From Apium graveolens (Eukaryota; Streptophyta; Magnoliopsida; Apiales; Apiaceae): a stretch of 64,000 bases of DNA. Location: NCBI RefSeq assembly GCF_009905375.1, contig NC_133655.1, positions 163,745,627 to 163,809,626 on the forward strand. Direction: 5' to 3'. Shown piece after piece: positions 45,252 through 58,690 of this stretch (its first letter is position 1; every line of letters starts with the position of its first letter). The notes below the pieces were generated by a model that did not search any database, was not told the origin of the DNA, and saw nothing but the letters and a program-made list of their open reading frames with translations. The position numbers and the translations under genes are program-made.

Positions 45252-48200
45252 TGTAACAACCCAAATCCGGGGTCAAGATTTGGTGTCACTAAACAATCTT
45301 TACATAAAATAAAAGAATATTCAATTAACCCCTTGAATCCGGATCGTTTACAGGTTATGGTATGAAACAAGAATCTAACCTTCTACAACTTACAATAACT
45401 AAAATACAAGTGTAAATACCTTTGAACTAATGCTCTTGTCATATTCTTCTAACTTCTTCAATCTTTCGCAGCGAAGATTTCTCTAACTTCTGCTGTCTAT
45501 CAAAGCTATTCACTTTTATCCTTATCCGTTTCTGGAAGAAATAAGAATTTACGAAGCAAGACTGAGCAAAAAATGCCCAGCAAGTATATAATTTGAGTTT
45601 CAAGCATTAATACCCAAGGTAAAACTTCCGGGCAAAATCTTAAAACAGTTTTAAATAATTCTATTTATTTGAGTGAGTTGAGCGAATAAACGTTGGCTGT
45701 CACCAGCCTTTAACTATAAATCTAAAAGTGACAAGCGATTCCCCGTTTCATCTCCTAAATCAGGGTTTTGTCCGGTTTTGGAATCATAAAACTTTCGAGA
45801 GAGAATGCCGTTAATGGCGATCAACAATAAATTAGACTGGACACTAGAAACCAACATATGCACTATACCCTGCTGATCAGTCAGGATACAGTGCGGATCT
45901 ATACCCAACTGTATAGGTCCATTCAGGTACCTAGGCATTATAACCCAAGGGTCCGGTCCATCCCCGGACCATGGGGTACAGCTCATCGGTGGCCCTCACA
46001 ATAACCATCCAGCCCATAGAGTATTTTGATATCAAATCATTTTGAATTTAAAACATCCTAACTCAGGGTTCGCAAATAACCCGAAAGAATGGGTATTTGC
46101 TCAAGAGAGCAATCAAATTATAGGAACAATAATGAAAAGAACTGGCATAAAAAGAGTAATTGCAGCGAAATATAAAACAGTTAACTATTTTGAACTTAGA
46201 ATAGGAGCGTATAAATATTTGCAGTATTTAAGGAGAAAGGTTAGGAATACTTGCCTCAATAAGCTTTAACCGCTATTACTTTGGTTTGATTTGAACGTTC
46301 GGCTTTACCGTCAAACTACTATCCCAATTTGGATACGATCCCAACACCCAGGCCCTTTAATTGGAACTTCATTGTTCTCGACGTCTAATCATTAGATCAT
46401 TCTTAGTCTGATGTCGATACTCGGGTTTTTCGTCCAGGACCTACAGGGTTGAAATACCCTAATTCAGATAATCACTTAAACTCAACTTAATACCACTATC
46501 ACTTCTACCCATGCGATTTCATAACCCAACTTATATTTATATGTATTATTAAAATACACATAACAATTAGGGTTTACATCTAAAAAATTCGGTTCGGTAT
46601 TTATTTTCGGAAAATACGTATCCTCATCGTTTTGAAAAACAGGTAATCGATTATATATAAATTGTTTTGTCTCAATCACACTTAAGTTCATATAATATAA
46701 TTATATATGATTATTTGACATATTCGATAATTATAGGTTACGTTTCCATATTTTCAGAATTTATTTCCCGAAAATCGGGCAGCGTTTCCTCTGTTTATCG
46801 GCCTACCCATTGAATCAGTTCGACGTCAATCACAATCAACAATCACAATCATTCAATCCATAACCAAATTCACCAATCCCAATCACCGATACGAACTCAA
46901 TTACTAATTATTGTTATTTGTATTTTATCTATAATTTACTATTTGTTTTCATTTCATAATTAATATTACGAACTAATTTATTTAATTTATAAACGTAGGA
47001 CTCAGAATTAATCATCATTGTCCACCGTCGGCTCGCCGAGGCTCATCTTCGACGGCGGTAAAATTCACAGGTTCCCGTAATATCGGGCCTCCTACGTAAA
47101 TTTCACCGATATATCAATATAATCCCCGCATAAAAATATATTTTATTTTCATAACCAAATTAATTAATTTTCTGCAGAAATTAAGTGTAATAAAATAATT
47201 AAAAGAATCCAGATTAAACACGCGCATACAACAGGTAGCAACAGTGAAACACCCCGCCACCAACACGTGCGAACACACGTGGAGGCCGGAAGAACACATC
47301 TGGCACAGGACAACAACAAGTGACACAGGGGCACATACACACACCTATTTCACACATATACGCACGCACAACATTATAACACACGCACGCAGAACACAAT
47401 CGGAGACGGCCTTCCATGCGCCACCGCCTCGCCGGAGAAGGCGAAGGGCGGCGACCAGAAAAACAAAAGGAAACACGACGATAAACTCACCAGAAACAGA
47501 GGAAAAGAGGGAATGATGAAACGAAGAAAGAGAGAAGAGAGGTTTGAGAGAGAGATTTCGAGAAAGAGAAAGAGTGAGGAGAGATTGAGATTTAGAAGAG
47601 AGAGAACAGAGAGATTGAGCCCCTCCCCCATTTCTGTATTTTTTTTATCAATCATATCACAACACACTTTATTTCCCACTCTGACAGTCCCGTTTCATAT
47701 CGTATTTTACGTTTTTAACGAGAAATCTTATGTGTAAATAAAACTCTATGAATTACCCAACTAACTTTAAAACTCTCGAAAGGATAATAATAAAAAAATT
47801 AATAAAACAAATATTTTTATTATTTTAAGTCATTTTTGACACGTAACTTACATCCGCATTTAATGATTTAATGAACAAACGGGCGGTTTAAATATATGCC
47901 AGAAAATTACCGGAATAATTTTAAAATCTCAGAAATAATCAAAAAGTAATAAAATAAAATTTTCATAATTTTTGAAGAATTCTGAAATTAAATACTCATT
48001 TTATAATTAAATACAATCAGAAAATCATTTAAAGATAAATGATTGATAAAATATTAATTTATAAAATTTATAAACTATTAAAAATAAATATTGAAATTAT
48101 AAAAGCATAAAAATAATTTTAAAACAATTTTAACATTTATGAGAATAAATATTCAATAAAATCACTTTAAAATGAATTAAATTTATACAGCTCGATAATT

Positions 48201-48937
48201 AATTCTGAAATTAATCTTCGCGTCCAACAAATCACAACCTATTAATAATACCGCAACACATAGCCGATAGACACATCACATATTTTATTTACTTAATAAT
48301 TCCATAATTACATTTACATATTAGATCCAAAAATAGGTTATTTAGCCGCTAAATAACTAAAAAGACGATATGATTTTAATACCAGAATTGGATAATTATC
48401 AAAACGGAACTTACTATAAAACACTTTACATGAAAACAAGGTAATAATAATTCACCTTCCGAGAATATGAATTTTTATCAATCTATACAATGATTAGCTT
48501 ATCAAAAATTTCATGTCGGGACTCGTACAGGTCAAACCGTACCCCGATCGAGAAAGTCAAAACATAAAAAGTGTTCAGAATTATCAGATTAGGTTAGGAA
48601 GGAGTTTTCGGAAGAGTTTCAGGTTGTAAAAACGTAAAAACGATTGAAGTGGGACGATTTCTGATTCTAAAAATTAATTTTATAATTATGTAAGAATAAT
48701 CATTATTAATTCTATAAATTCTTATAAATTCACATAACAATTCAAAAATTCCCAGAAAATACCAAGATTATTTATATTTTATTCTGGATAATTAAAAATT
48801 AAAATATCTAAATTTTTATCAGAAATAACATCCAAATATTAATATCAATTATCAAATAATTCACCAAAATTCACCTTAAATCACATAATGATTATTTATT
48901 GATAAAAATAATTACATAATATTTCTCAGACGTTACA
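45252..48937 (-). repeat. 3' LTR of chromovirus 3 (3.7 kb)
   Basis: On the minus strand it starts TGTAACGTCTGAG and ends CCGGATTTGGGTTGTTACA. It pairs with 54303-57998 with near-identical sequence throughout by eye. A pyrimidine-rich leader (47510-47640, CT-rich on the minus strand) ends in a strong donor CTG/GTGAGT at 47490. An acceptor TTCTTCCAG is at 45532, giving a 1959-bp intron-like block. Antisense open frames over the GA-rich part are low-complexity shadows. Confidence 0.95.
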
Positions 48938-48950
48938 TCCTTCCCCCCTG
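48938..48950 (-). other. Polypurine tract, chromovirus 3
   Basis: CAGGGGGGAAGGA on the minus strand abuts the 3' LTR. Confidence 0.85.
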
Positions 48951-48955
48951 AAAAG

Positions 48956-48973
48956 GATTCTGTCCTCAGAATC
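48956..48973 (-). other. Hairpin upstream of the PPT (chromovirus 3)
   Basis: Identical 18-mer GATTCTGAGGACAGAATC; kept although the adjacent pol is almost unrecognisable. Confidence 0.75.
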
Positions 48974-51900
48974 ATGCTAAGGAACATACCAGGAAAATTT
49001 CCAAGTATCTCTCTTATAATTTCTCATGTTTCATCACTTTAATCACAACTCAACGGTCTCTTACCGGCATAAAATTTATGAGTTACTTACGTAACCTGAA
49101 TCACTTCTCTATTTCATACATATGGAGCTAAATCGCTCAACCTAGTCATACACCTATGAACGTCTTATGAACTCGTTATATTTGTGACAACAAGACCAAC
49201 TCATTCACAATCATTCTATCTATCTCACTGTTTCAAAGGACTACTTAATTTACACTAACCTTCTTTTATTTTTAATTTTAATAGCTCATGTTCATAAAAT
49301 TTCTATTTTTACTGACTGTTTTACTTTACTTTTAATGTCTCTTTCTGTTCGAATAGTCTGGCCTATGATCAATTCCTAATCATATTCAAGAATCTTTAAT
49401 CGGTTTCTTACACCTTCCATCCGTCTGCGCCCGATATTCTGAGCTCATGGCGTCTGATGCTTCAGAACTTTCTAAATCTATTCAAAAACTAAAAACGAAA
49501 ATCTCGGCAATTGCATCTAACTCACCACTTTGTAGCATACTTCTATTTCTTTTCAATCTCTATCAAGTAAATTCATTGAGCGAGAATCTCTTACTATCTG
49601 AAAGGAAATATATTAATTTAGGGAACGGAATGAATCATAACTTCATTCAAAACCCGGTCTCTTGGTACTAATACTCATTTTGTTGTCATATTAAATTAGA
49701 TATCAATACGAACTTTGATGCTCACAACGTCCCATACTGAAGTCAACATCAATCATCTGCATTAATACCACCTTTGATAACTAACAACAAAGTAAGTATC
49801 AGCATAACCCAGAAGACGGATCAAAGCCTATTCTTCAATTTATAACTTTTCCAATGCCTTTATCCACTTTCCAGCAATCTTAGTAACATTTACTCTTTCT
49901 TTTCTACTCTAGACATCTGTCTCTAAATGGAACTTTTTTGGTTGGTAATTAACCATACTTCCGTAGCTCATCATCTATTGTGACCATAGTTCACACCTTT
50001 GAAGCTTAGAATGCAGTTGTTACTTTTCAACCCTCCGCAAGCATATTTTTCAACGCTTAACTTGCTCTTCCTTAGTCCTCGAATTAGCGAGGATGTGATC
50101 AATAAATACAGTTACACTATCCAAATACTCTTGGTACATTAATTTCATTTAATCTTCAGATTTGCAATTTCTGATAATCGACGCGTAACTTCATACCTCC
50201 ATTCTCTTTTTCCATGATCACTTTTATGTACAGCGCAAAACACTCTTTATTTCATTATTCTTTCATTCCACATTTATGAAGTTTTCCTTTACTCATTATT
50301 TCATCCATATTGAGTTATACGGATTTTGACACCAGCTTGACTCTATACAGTAACCGACGAGAAATTCTTACCTCATTCTCCGAGGTAACCTTGGTATATC
50401 ATTCATTCGAACCTCCTGGACTTCACTTTAATTTTAAAGAATTCCGACATGAGATTCATTGTAACGTTCTTCTCTCACAGTTCACCATTAATACCTTTGT
50501 TTAGTCTTTCCTGGTTACACGCATCTTTGGAACGAATTCCTATTTCCAATTATCGGCATTTCACTTCAGTTTTGGCACAACTGATGTTCATAACTTGCTT
50601 ATATCCTGGATCTTTTTTATCAAATTTCTTTACCATTCTTTTGATTCCACTTCTTTTCTTATTTATTTCTCCATTCTCATTATTCATTATCTCTTTTTAG
50701 CATAAGAAATTTTCTTACAAATGTTCTCTCCACTAATTTACAGTAGCTTCCATTAACTCGTCATTCATATGGGTATACATCAAAGTCCTTCTTGGAACGC
50801 TATTACAGATAATATAATCTCTTTGCTTTATCTCGTACCTTCAGTTCTTGAAAATATTCTTCTTACTAGCATGTACCAATCATATTCTGTTTCTCCTGTT
50901 TATCGAAAAGAGCGTACCCATCTAGATAAAATCTCGCACATGTCTGCAGCAACATCACACTACTTTCACTAAATTTCCACTTCTGCTGATGCCATTACTT
51001 CCTCCAAATTGCTAATTGCTTTGATTTCGGATCTGAAAATCATGTTAGAGCTTGACTCAATCTAATTGGAATCGATTTAACTAACCATTAGTTGGTAAAG
51101 TTGATCAATTAACTCCTTTAACTGATCACTTAAACCAAGTGCTGACTAGCTAACTGGAATCAAAGACCAATTATATAAAGTCGGTTTGTTCATAACAACT
51201 TTCTCAAGAACCGAGATCGCAATCATTTGGAGTACTGACGAGAACGACAATATACTTCTTTTTCCTTAAATGTAGGGTAATTTCTAAAAATTTGGGCAGC
51301 ACTTCCCATATATCATTGACTACCAGTCGGACTCAAGCCGACACCATCAATCAATCAAAGCATCCATAATCATACCCATCCACTTTTATCAACCAAATTC
51401 ATCCATTCACCATAACCCAAACTGTAACATTTTGATCAGCACCTGTACTATTAACTGGCATAACATCTATCTTTTGAATTGAACTAAGGTCTTGAACCAA
51501 CAAGGATTAATATACTTTTCTCAGTTCTTTCAGAATATTACAAAATGTCATTAATGAATTTATCCCATTATTTTTCAAGGATTTTATTTCGCGATTCTTT
51601 TAACTTATTTCTTGTCATTACCAATTGTGTACCGTTACTTTTAAGATTTATGCCGCATCCTTCAACCAATCACAACAATCATCTATCTTGGACGATACAC
51701 ATTCAATTTCATTAACTACTCTGTTTGTCTTTTAATAACCACGCACGGTTTTTATTATTATCGTCGTAATCTGATGGAAACTTAATCGTTATATCATTAT
51801 TTCTTAAAAGATTTCACAATCGAGTCACCATTGCTTCATCTTACCTATGTTTCCGTATCAAACTTTCATCACTGGCTCGGCTATGGTGCTAAATTTATCA

Positions 51901-54287
51901 TCACTTATTTACTCAGATTAGAGAACCTCATAATTTCCTGAAGGACACATTCAAAATTTGGTTGCCATTAAGATTTCTTCTATATGGGATCTTCACGACA
52001 AATATCTTTCCGCGATGAAGGGATGCTTCACGTATTAACCGCCTGTCTAAGTCATTGTTCAAAATTTCCTTAATCTTTGATGGTTGCTCCGACACTCGTT
52101 CGCTTTTTCTGACGTATCCCACCTTACTTCCTTATTTTATAACTAATTTATTTGTTACGATTCACTAACGATTTATTTCTTGTCGAAATCTTCTAATTTG
52201 AAGTGCATCGCGTTAACATTATCTACCATTCTGATGAGATCCTCATAACACGAACAACTGTCAGATTTGATGTCTTTGCCACGACCGCATTGTCGGTGTG
52301 TCCATTCTTCCTTGCTCGCGAATGTCCATCATTATCGGCTTGCAATCATATCCTCCTTCGACACGTAATTCTATCTGTCGCACGGGACTATTCTATTTCT
52401 TTTGTAATCTTCAGAGAACATACTCGATGCAAGAGGAAAGTTTGTGAATAGAATTTTGATTGAAAAACTGAATAAGGAATAACGATGCAACAACTGCTTG
52501 GGAGGAGCTGTAAGTTAATAAATTGAAAGAAGAAGAATGAGTGAGGATTTGGATATGAATGAGACAACCATATTCGTACTCAAGATGGCCAGTCTTTCAT
52601 ACTATATGGCATACAGTACATGATTAGGTGGCGTCCCACCCAACTCCTCGTCATTTCGACAAAGCGTCACATCACCACACTGTTTGTCTCAATCAAGAAG
52701 CAATATTTTGAGAAGAGAAACAATTCAGAAGGATACAATAATTTTCTTTCGTTTTCACCTCATATGATTTATCCACAGAAGAAGCTCATACGTATTCAAG
52801 AATCAAGAAGAAAATATGCTATCATTTTAAAAGAAAGAATGTCAGTGTTGATCACCTTCCTCGTTTCACCTACGTATGCCTTCAAAATCGTTCGAGTACG
52901 GGTTCACAGTTCAAGTCACGTCATTGATTCAGAATGTTGTCTGGTAATGCCTTCACATCAAATATTTTAATGATTCGACCATAAGTGCGTCCTTACGAAA
53001 TTTATAACTATTACCTTCGATTTTCTCTATGTCGCGTAGAATAACAGTCGATTCCGCAACGTCTCAACTCCGTCGATAGGAATACTATTTTTCTCCAATC
53101 ATCAGGAAGATTCTTCCATTTCCTTTAATCATCGTTGTCCGCTCAAATTATGAATCTCGTTAAATTTTAACAGTTTCATGAATTAGGTAAATAATGTTTT
53201 AACATGTTGATTTAATCATTAATATTATTAAACAAAATTTATGTTCATCTTTCACGTAAAACTTTAAACTTTCTTCTTACTAGTGGGTCTACTTGGTCCT
53301 CCAAGTCTAATTCCATTCTTCTTTTTACGTCATTTTCTGTTTATAATAACAAGAACATAAATAGTAATTCGACAACCAAATTATAAAATACATTTCATGC
53401 AAAAATCCTCTGAAAGTTGATTAAAAAAATCTTTTCCGGAATCTCATTTTAAAGTTTTGGAAATCAAATATTAGGTCGTCATTACTATATAAGTGACTTG
53501 CTTATTTTTATGATTTACCAATGAAATGTCTACTTAAAAGAATGCCCATATAAGGGTCTCTCCACTTTGGTACCTCTTCCACTTTTCCTTGGATTATGCT
53601 CGCACTTATTAGTCGACGAAACTTCATTTACCGTCGTATACCATTTTATTTGCGATTCTACCACAATGCTGACATCTGGTAATGTCTTTGACATTTTGTC
53701 ATCGTCCTTGACGTTATGCTTATAACCACGCATGCGATTCGACGTTCCGTTTGTAAATAAGGTTGCACCTTCTTGCTAGTCTTACCTACACCTAGTAAGG
53801 TAGACATCATTCCTCGCGCAGCGCCCGGTATGTGATAAGAATCCTCTTGCAACGGTGGTGCCTTCAAAATGTGCAACGTTGGTTCTTCATCAGCTTCCAC
53901 CAACTCATTGCCTCCGGCGTGAAACTCGTCCTAATACCTAAGTTAAATCGTACTAATACTCACCTAGCTTCCCTTACACAAGTGCTCACAACATCAATCA
54001 CATTTTCTTCAAACCACATGCAAATAGGGTAGCATACCCAATCTCCGTTGACCTGTCGATTCCTCATTACTGTAGGATCTGAGAACTCAAAATACCTATA
54101 ATGTTGTGATATTCGCCTTACACTTTCTCAACGATCCTATCTTAGCAACTCTATCTCGGATCTACTAACCCTAATTCGCACTCAACTCAATTTATCCTGA
54201 GTATGCCTAGGGTCTTTCCTATCTTGTACGACCTATCATTCCTATCTTACTCTCACCTATTCTTATTTCAGTGACCAATACCCTGCA
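48974..54287 (-). pseudogene. Internal region of chromovirus 3, coding-dead gag-pol
   Basis: No long frame survives. Pol order is still traceable on the minus strand. A reverse-transcriptase trace near 50020-50115 reads VFIDHILANSRTKEEQ, where FIDD has become FIDH. An integrase trace at about 49413-49640 reads RFSLNEF then EYRAQTDGR, matching HFLPI..RFSL and YHPQTDGQ. A chromodomain-end trace near 49000-49080 precedes the hairpin. Frames are broken every few dozen codons. Gag was not recognised; short frames at 53530-53903 have no known motif. The element could only have moved with proteins supplied by another element. Confidence 0.75.
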
Positions 54288-54299
54288 GCTCTAATGCCA
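54288..54299 (-). other. Primer binding site, degenerate tRNA-iMet, chromovirus 3
   Basis: The minus strand reads TGGCATTAGAGC, two transitions from TGGTATCAGAGC, just downstream of the 5' LTR end. Confidence 0.75.
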
Positions 54300-54302
54300 A
54301 CT

Positions 54303-57300
54303 TGTAACAACCCAAATCCGGGGTCAAGATTTGGTGTCACTAAACAATCTTTACATAAAATAAAAGAATATTCAATTAACCCCTTGAATCTGGATCATTT
54401 ACAGGTTATGGTATGAAACAAGAATCTAACCTTCTACAACTTATAATAACTAGAATACAAGTGTAAATACCTTTGAACTAATGCTCTTGTCATATTCTTC
54501 TAACTTCTTCAATTTTTCACAGCGAAGATTTCTCTAACTTCTGCTGTCTATCAAAGCTATTCACTTTTATCCTTATCCGTTTCTGGCAGAAATAAGAATT
54601 TACGAAGAAAGAGTGAGCCAAAAATGTCCAGCAAGTATATAATTTGAGTTTCAAGCATTAATACCCAAGGTAAAACTTCCGGACAAAATTTTAAAACAAT
54701 TTTAAACAATTCTATTTATTTGGGTGAGTTGAGCGAATAAACGTTGGCTGTCACCAGCCTTTAACTATAAATCTAAAAGTGACAAGCAATTCCCCGTTTT
54801 ATCTCCTGAATCAGGGTTTTGTCCGGTTTTGGAATCATAAAACTTTCGAGAGAGAATGCCGTTAATGGCGATCAACGACAAATTAGACTGGACACTAGAA
54901 ACCAACATATGCACTATACCCTGCTGATCAGTGAGGATACAGTGCAGATCTATACCCAACTATATAGGTCCATTCAGGTACCTAGGCATTATAGCCCAAG
55001 GGTCCGGTCCATCCCCGGCCCATAGGGTACAGCTCATCGCTGGCCCTCACAATAACCATCCATCCCATAGAGTATTTTGATATCAAATCATTTTGAATTC
55101 AAAACATCCCAACTCAGGGTTCGCAAATAACCCGAAAGAATTGGTATTTGCTCAAGATAGCAATCGAATTATAGGAACAATAATGAAAAGAACTGGCATA
55201 ATAAGAGTAATTGCAGCGAAATATAAAACAGTTAACTATTCTGAACTTAGAATAGGAGCGAATAAATATTTGCAGTATTTAATGAGAAAGGTTAGGAATA
55301 CTTGCCTCAATAAGCTTTAACCGCTATTACTGGTTGACGTTGGTTTGATTTGAACGTTCGGCTTTATCGTCAAACTACTATCCCAATTTGGATACGATCC
55401 CAACACTCAGACCTTTCAATTGGAGCTTCATTTTTCTCGATGTCTAATCAGTAGATCATTCTTAGTCCGATGTCGATACTCGGGTTTTCCGTCCAGGACC
55501 TACAAGGTTGAAATACCCTAATTCAGATAATCGCTTAAACTCAAACTTAATACCACTATCACTTCTACCCATGCGATTTCATAACCCAACTTATATTTAT
55601 ATGTATTATTAAAATACACATAAACATTAGGGTTTACATCTTACAAATTCGGTTCGGTATTTATTTTCGGAAAATAAGTATCCTCATCGTTTTGAAAAAT
55701 AGGTAATCGATTATATAAAAATTATTTTGTCTCAAAAACACTTAAGTTCATATAATATAATTATATATGATTATTCGACGTCTCCAATAATTATAGGTTA
55801 CGTTTCCATATTTTCAGAATTTATTTCTCGAAAATCGGGTAGCGTTTCCTCTGTTTATCGGCCTACCTATTGAATCGGTTCGACGTCAATCACAATCAAC
55901 AATCACAATCATTCAATCCATAACCAAATTCACCAATCCCAATCACCGATACGAACTCAATTACTAATTATTGTTATTCGTATTTTATCTATAATTTACT
56001 ATTTGTTTTCGTTTCATAATTAATATTACGAACTAATTTATTTAATTTATAAATGTAGGACTCGGAATTAATCATCATTGTCCACCGTCGGCTCGCCGAG
56101 GCTCATCTCCGATGGCGGTAAAATTCACGGGTTCCCGTAATATCGGGCCTCCTACGTAAATTTCACCGATATATTAATATAATCCCCGCATAAAAATTTA
56201 TTTTATTTTCATAACCAAATTAATTAATTTTCTACAGAAATTAAGTGTAATAAAATAATTAAAAGAATCCAGATTGAACACGCGCATACAACAGGTAGCA
56301 ACAGTGAAACACCCCGCCACCAACACGCGCGAACACGCGTGGCGGCCGGAAGAACACATCTGGCACAGGACAACAACAAGTGACACAGGGGCACATACAC
56401 ACACCTATTTCACACATATACGCACACACAACACTGTAACACACACACGCAAAACACAATCGGAGACGGCCTTCCACGCGCCACCGCCTCGTCGGAGAAG
56501 GCGAAGGGCGGCGACCAGAAGAACAAAAAGAAACACGGCGATAAACTCACCAGAAACAGAGGAAAAGAGGGAAGTGATGAAACGAAGAAAGAGAGAAGAG
56601 AGGTTTGAGAGAGAGATTTCGAGAAAGAGAAAGAGTGAGGAGAGATTGAGATTTAGAACAGAGAGAACAGAGAGATTGAGCCCCTCCCCCATTTGTGTTT
56701 TTTTTTATTAATCATAGCACAATCACACTTTATTTCCCACTCTGACAGTCCCGTTTCATATCGTATTTTACATTTTTAACGAGAAATCTTATGTGTAAAT
56801 AAAACTCTATGAATTACCTAACTAACTTTAAAACTCTCGAAAGGATAATAATAAAAAAATTAATAAAATAAATATTTTTATAATTTTTAACTCATTTTTG
56901 ACACATAACTTACATCCGCATTTAATGATTTAACGAACAAACGGGCGGTTAAATAAATTCCAGAAAATTACCGGAATAATTTTAAATCTCAGAAATAATC
57001 AAAAAGTAATAAAATAAAATTTTCATAATTTTTAAAGAATTCTGAAATTAAATATTCATTTTATAATTAAATGCAATCAGAAAATCATTTAAAGATAAAT
57101 AATTGATAAAATATTAATTTATGAATTTTATAAACTATTAAAAATAAACATTGAAATTATAAAAGCATAAAAATAATTTTAAAACAATTTTAACATTTAT
57201 GAGAATAAATATTCAATAAAATCACTTTAAAAAGAATTAAATTCATACAGCTCGATAATTAATTCTGAAATTAATCTTCTCGTCCAATAAATCACAACCC

Positions 57301-57998
57301 ATTAATAATACAACATCACATAGCCGACAGACCCATCACATATTTTATTTACTTAATAATTCCATAATTACATTTACATATTGGATCCAAAAATAGGTTA
57401 CTTAGCCGCTAAGTAACTAAAAAGACGATACGATTTTAATACCAGAATTGGATAATTATCAAAACGGAACTTACTATAAAACACTTTACACGAAAACAAG
57501 GTAATAATAATTCGCCTTCCGAGAATATGAATTTTTATCGATCTATACAATGATTAGTGTATCAAAAATTTCATGCCGGGACTCGTACATGTCAAACCGT
57601 ACCCCGAATCGAGAAAGTCAAAACATAAAAAGTGTTCAGGATTATCAGATTAGGTTTGGAAGGAGTCTTTGGAAGAGTTTCGGGTTGTAAAAATGTAAAA
57701 ACAATTGAAGTGGGACGATTTCTGATTCTAAAAATTAATTTTATAATTATGTAAGAATAATCATTATTAATTTTATAAATTCTTATAAATTCACATAACA
57801 ATTCAAAAATTCCCAGAAAATACCAAGATTATCTATATTTTATTCTGGATAATTAAAAATTAAAATATCTAATTTTTTATCAGAAATAACATCCAAATAT
57901 TAATATCAATTATCAAATAATTCACCAAAATTCACCTGAAATCACATAATGATTATTTATTGATAAAAATAATTACATAATATTTATCAGACGTTACA
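54303..57998 (-). repeat. 5' LTR of chromovirus 3 (3.7 kb)
   Basis: Pairs with 45252-48937. Flanks of the whole element are ACTAA (45247-45251) and ACTGA (57999-58003), a 5-bp target duplication with one substitution, inside copia B RT codons. The leader donor is at 56550 and the acceptor at 54583 (1968-bp block). Slight differences from the 3' LTR are scattered single bases and small indels. Confidence 0.95.
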
Positions 57999-58690
57999 AC
58001 TGAGCTCTCTCATCATGCTCATCTCATATTCACTCTGCATGAGTCTTGAAAATCTTTGACATAATTTCTTATTAGTAGAACCAAAAATGATATCATCCAC
58101 ATGGATTTGAACTAGGATAATATCATCACCATGTTGCTTGTAGAGTAAAGTCTTATCAATAGTTCCTCTGATAAAATCCATATTTAACCAAGACTTTAGA
58201 TAATGTGTCATACCATACTCTAGGTGCTTGCTTTAGTCCATAGAGAGCCTTTAACAATTTATAAACAAAGTCTGGAAATTCTGAATCTTCAAAGCCAGGT
58301 GGCTGCTGCACATAGACTTCCTCTTCCAATTCACCATTTAGCAATGCACTTTTTACATCCATTTGATACACCTTAAAATTTAGGTGTGCAGCAAATGCAA
58401 GGAAGATTCTTATTGCTTCAAGTCTTGCAAATGGAGCAAAAGTTTCATCATAGTCAATTCCTTTCTTCTTGTGAGTAGCCTTTAGCAACCAGTCTTGCTT
58501 TGTTCCTTGTCACAATTCCATTTTCATCTATCTTGTTCCTATACATCCATTTTGTTCCAATAATGCTTCTATTTTTTGGTGCAAGAACTAATTCCCAAAA
58601 TTTACTTCTCTCAAACTGATTTAATTTTTCTTGCATGGCAGTTATCTAGTCAGGATCAAGCAAGGACCTCTTCAGTTTTCTTTGGCTCAA
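57999..58690 (-). pseudogene. Copia B reverse transcriptase N-terminal part (right part of split gene)
   Basis: Minus strand order: MQEKLNQFERSKFWELV, APKNRSIIGTKWMY, then after a frame change near 58470 [53 protein letters not shown], a second frame change near 58200, and VQIHVDDIIFGST, with both catalytic Asp present but Tyr of YVDD replaced by His. It ends at MMRELS, exactly where the RT half at 45251 resumes. The gene was interrupted by the insertion of chromovirus 3. Confidence 0.92.

Noticed and set aside
45450..45525. H3-like exon in chromovirus 3 LTR (minus strand after the acceptor at 45532)
   Set aside because: The frame IRIKVNSFDRQQ lacks an ATG in both LTRs (ATA instead), so only the splice sites, not the coding exon, are supported here.
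45714..45986. Frame reading GIDPHCILTDQQGIVHMLV shared with 5147-5530 and 54765-54959
   Set aside because: It is shared LTR sequence within the putative leader intron. The conservation looks like family DNA similarity; the reading frame differs in length and has stops between copies.
47244..47737. Open frames on the + strand in chromovirus 3 LTR with RRRRRAA and RKREER runs
   Set aside because: They are antisense to the CT-rich leader of the LTR and are low-complexity. The copy at 56274-56711 is different in frame, so no coding conservation.
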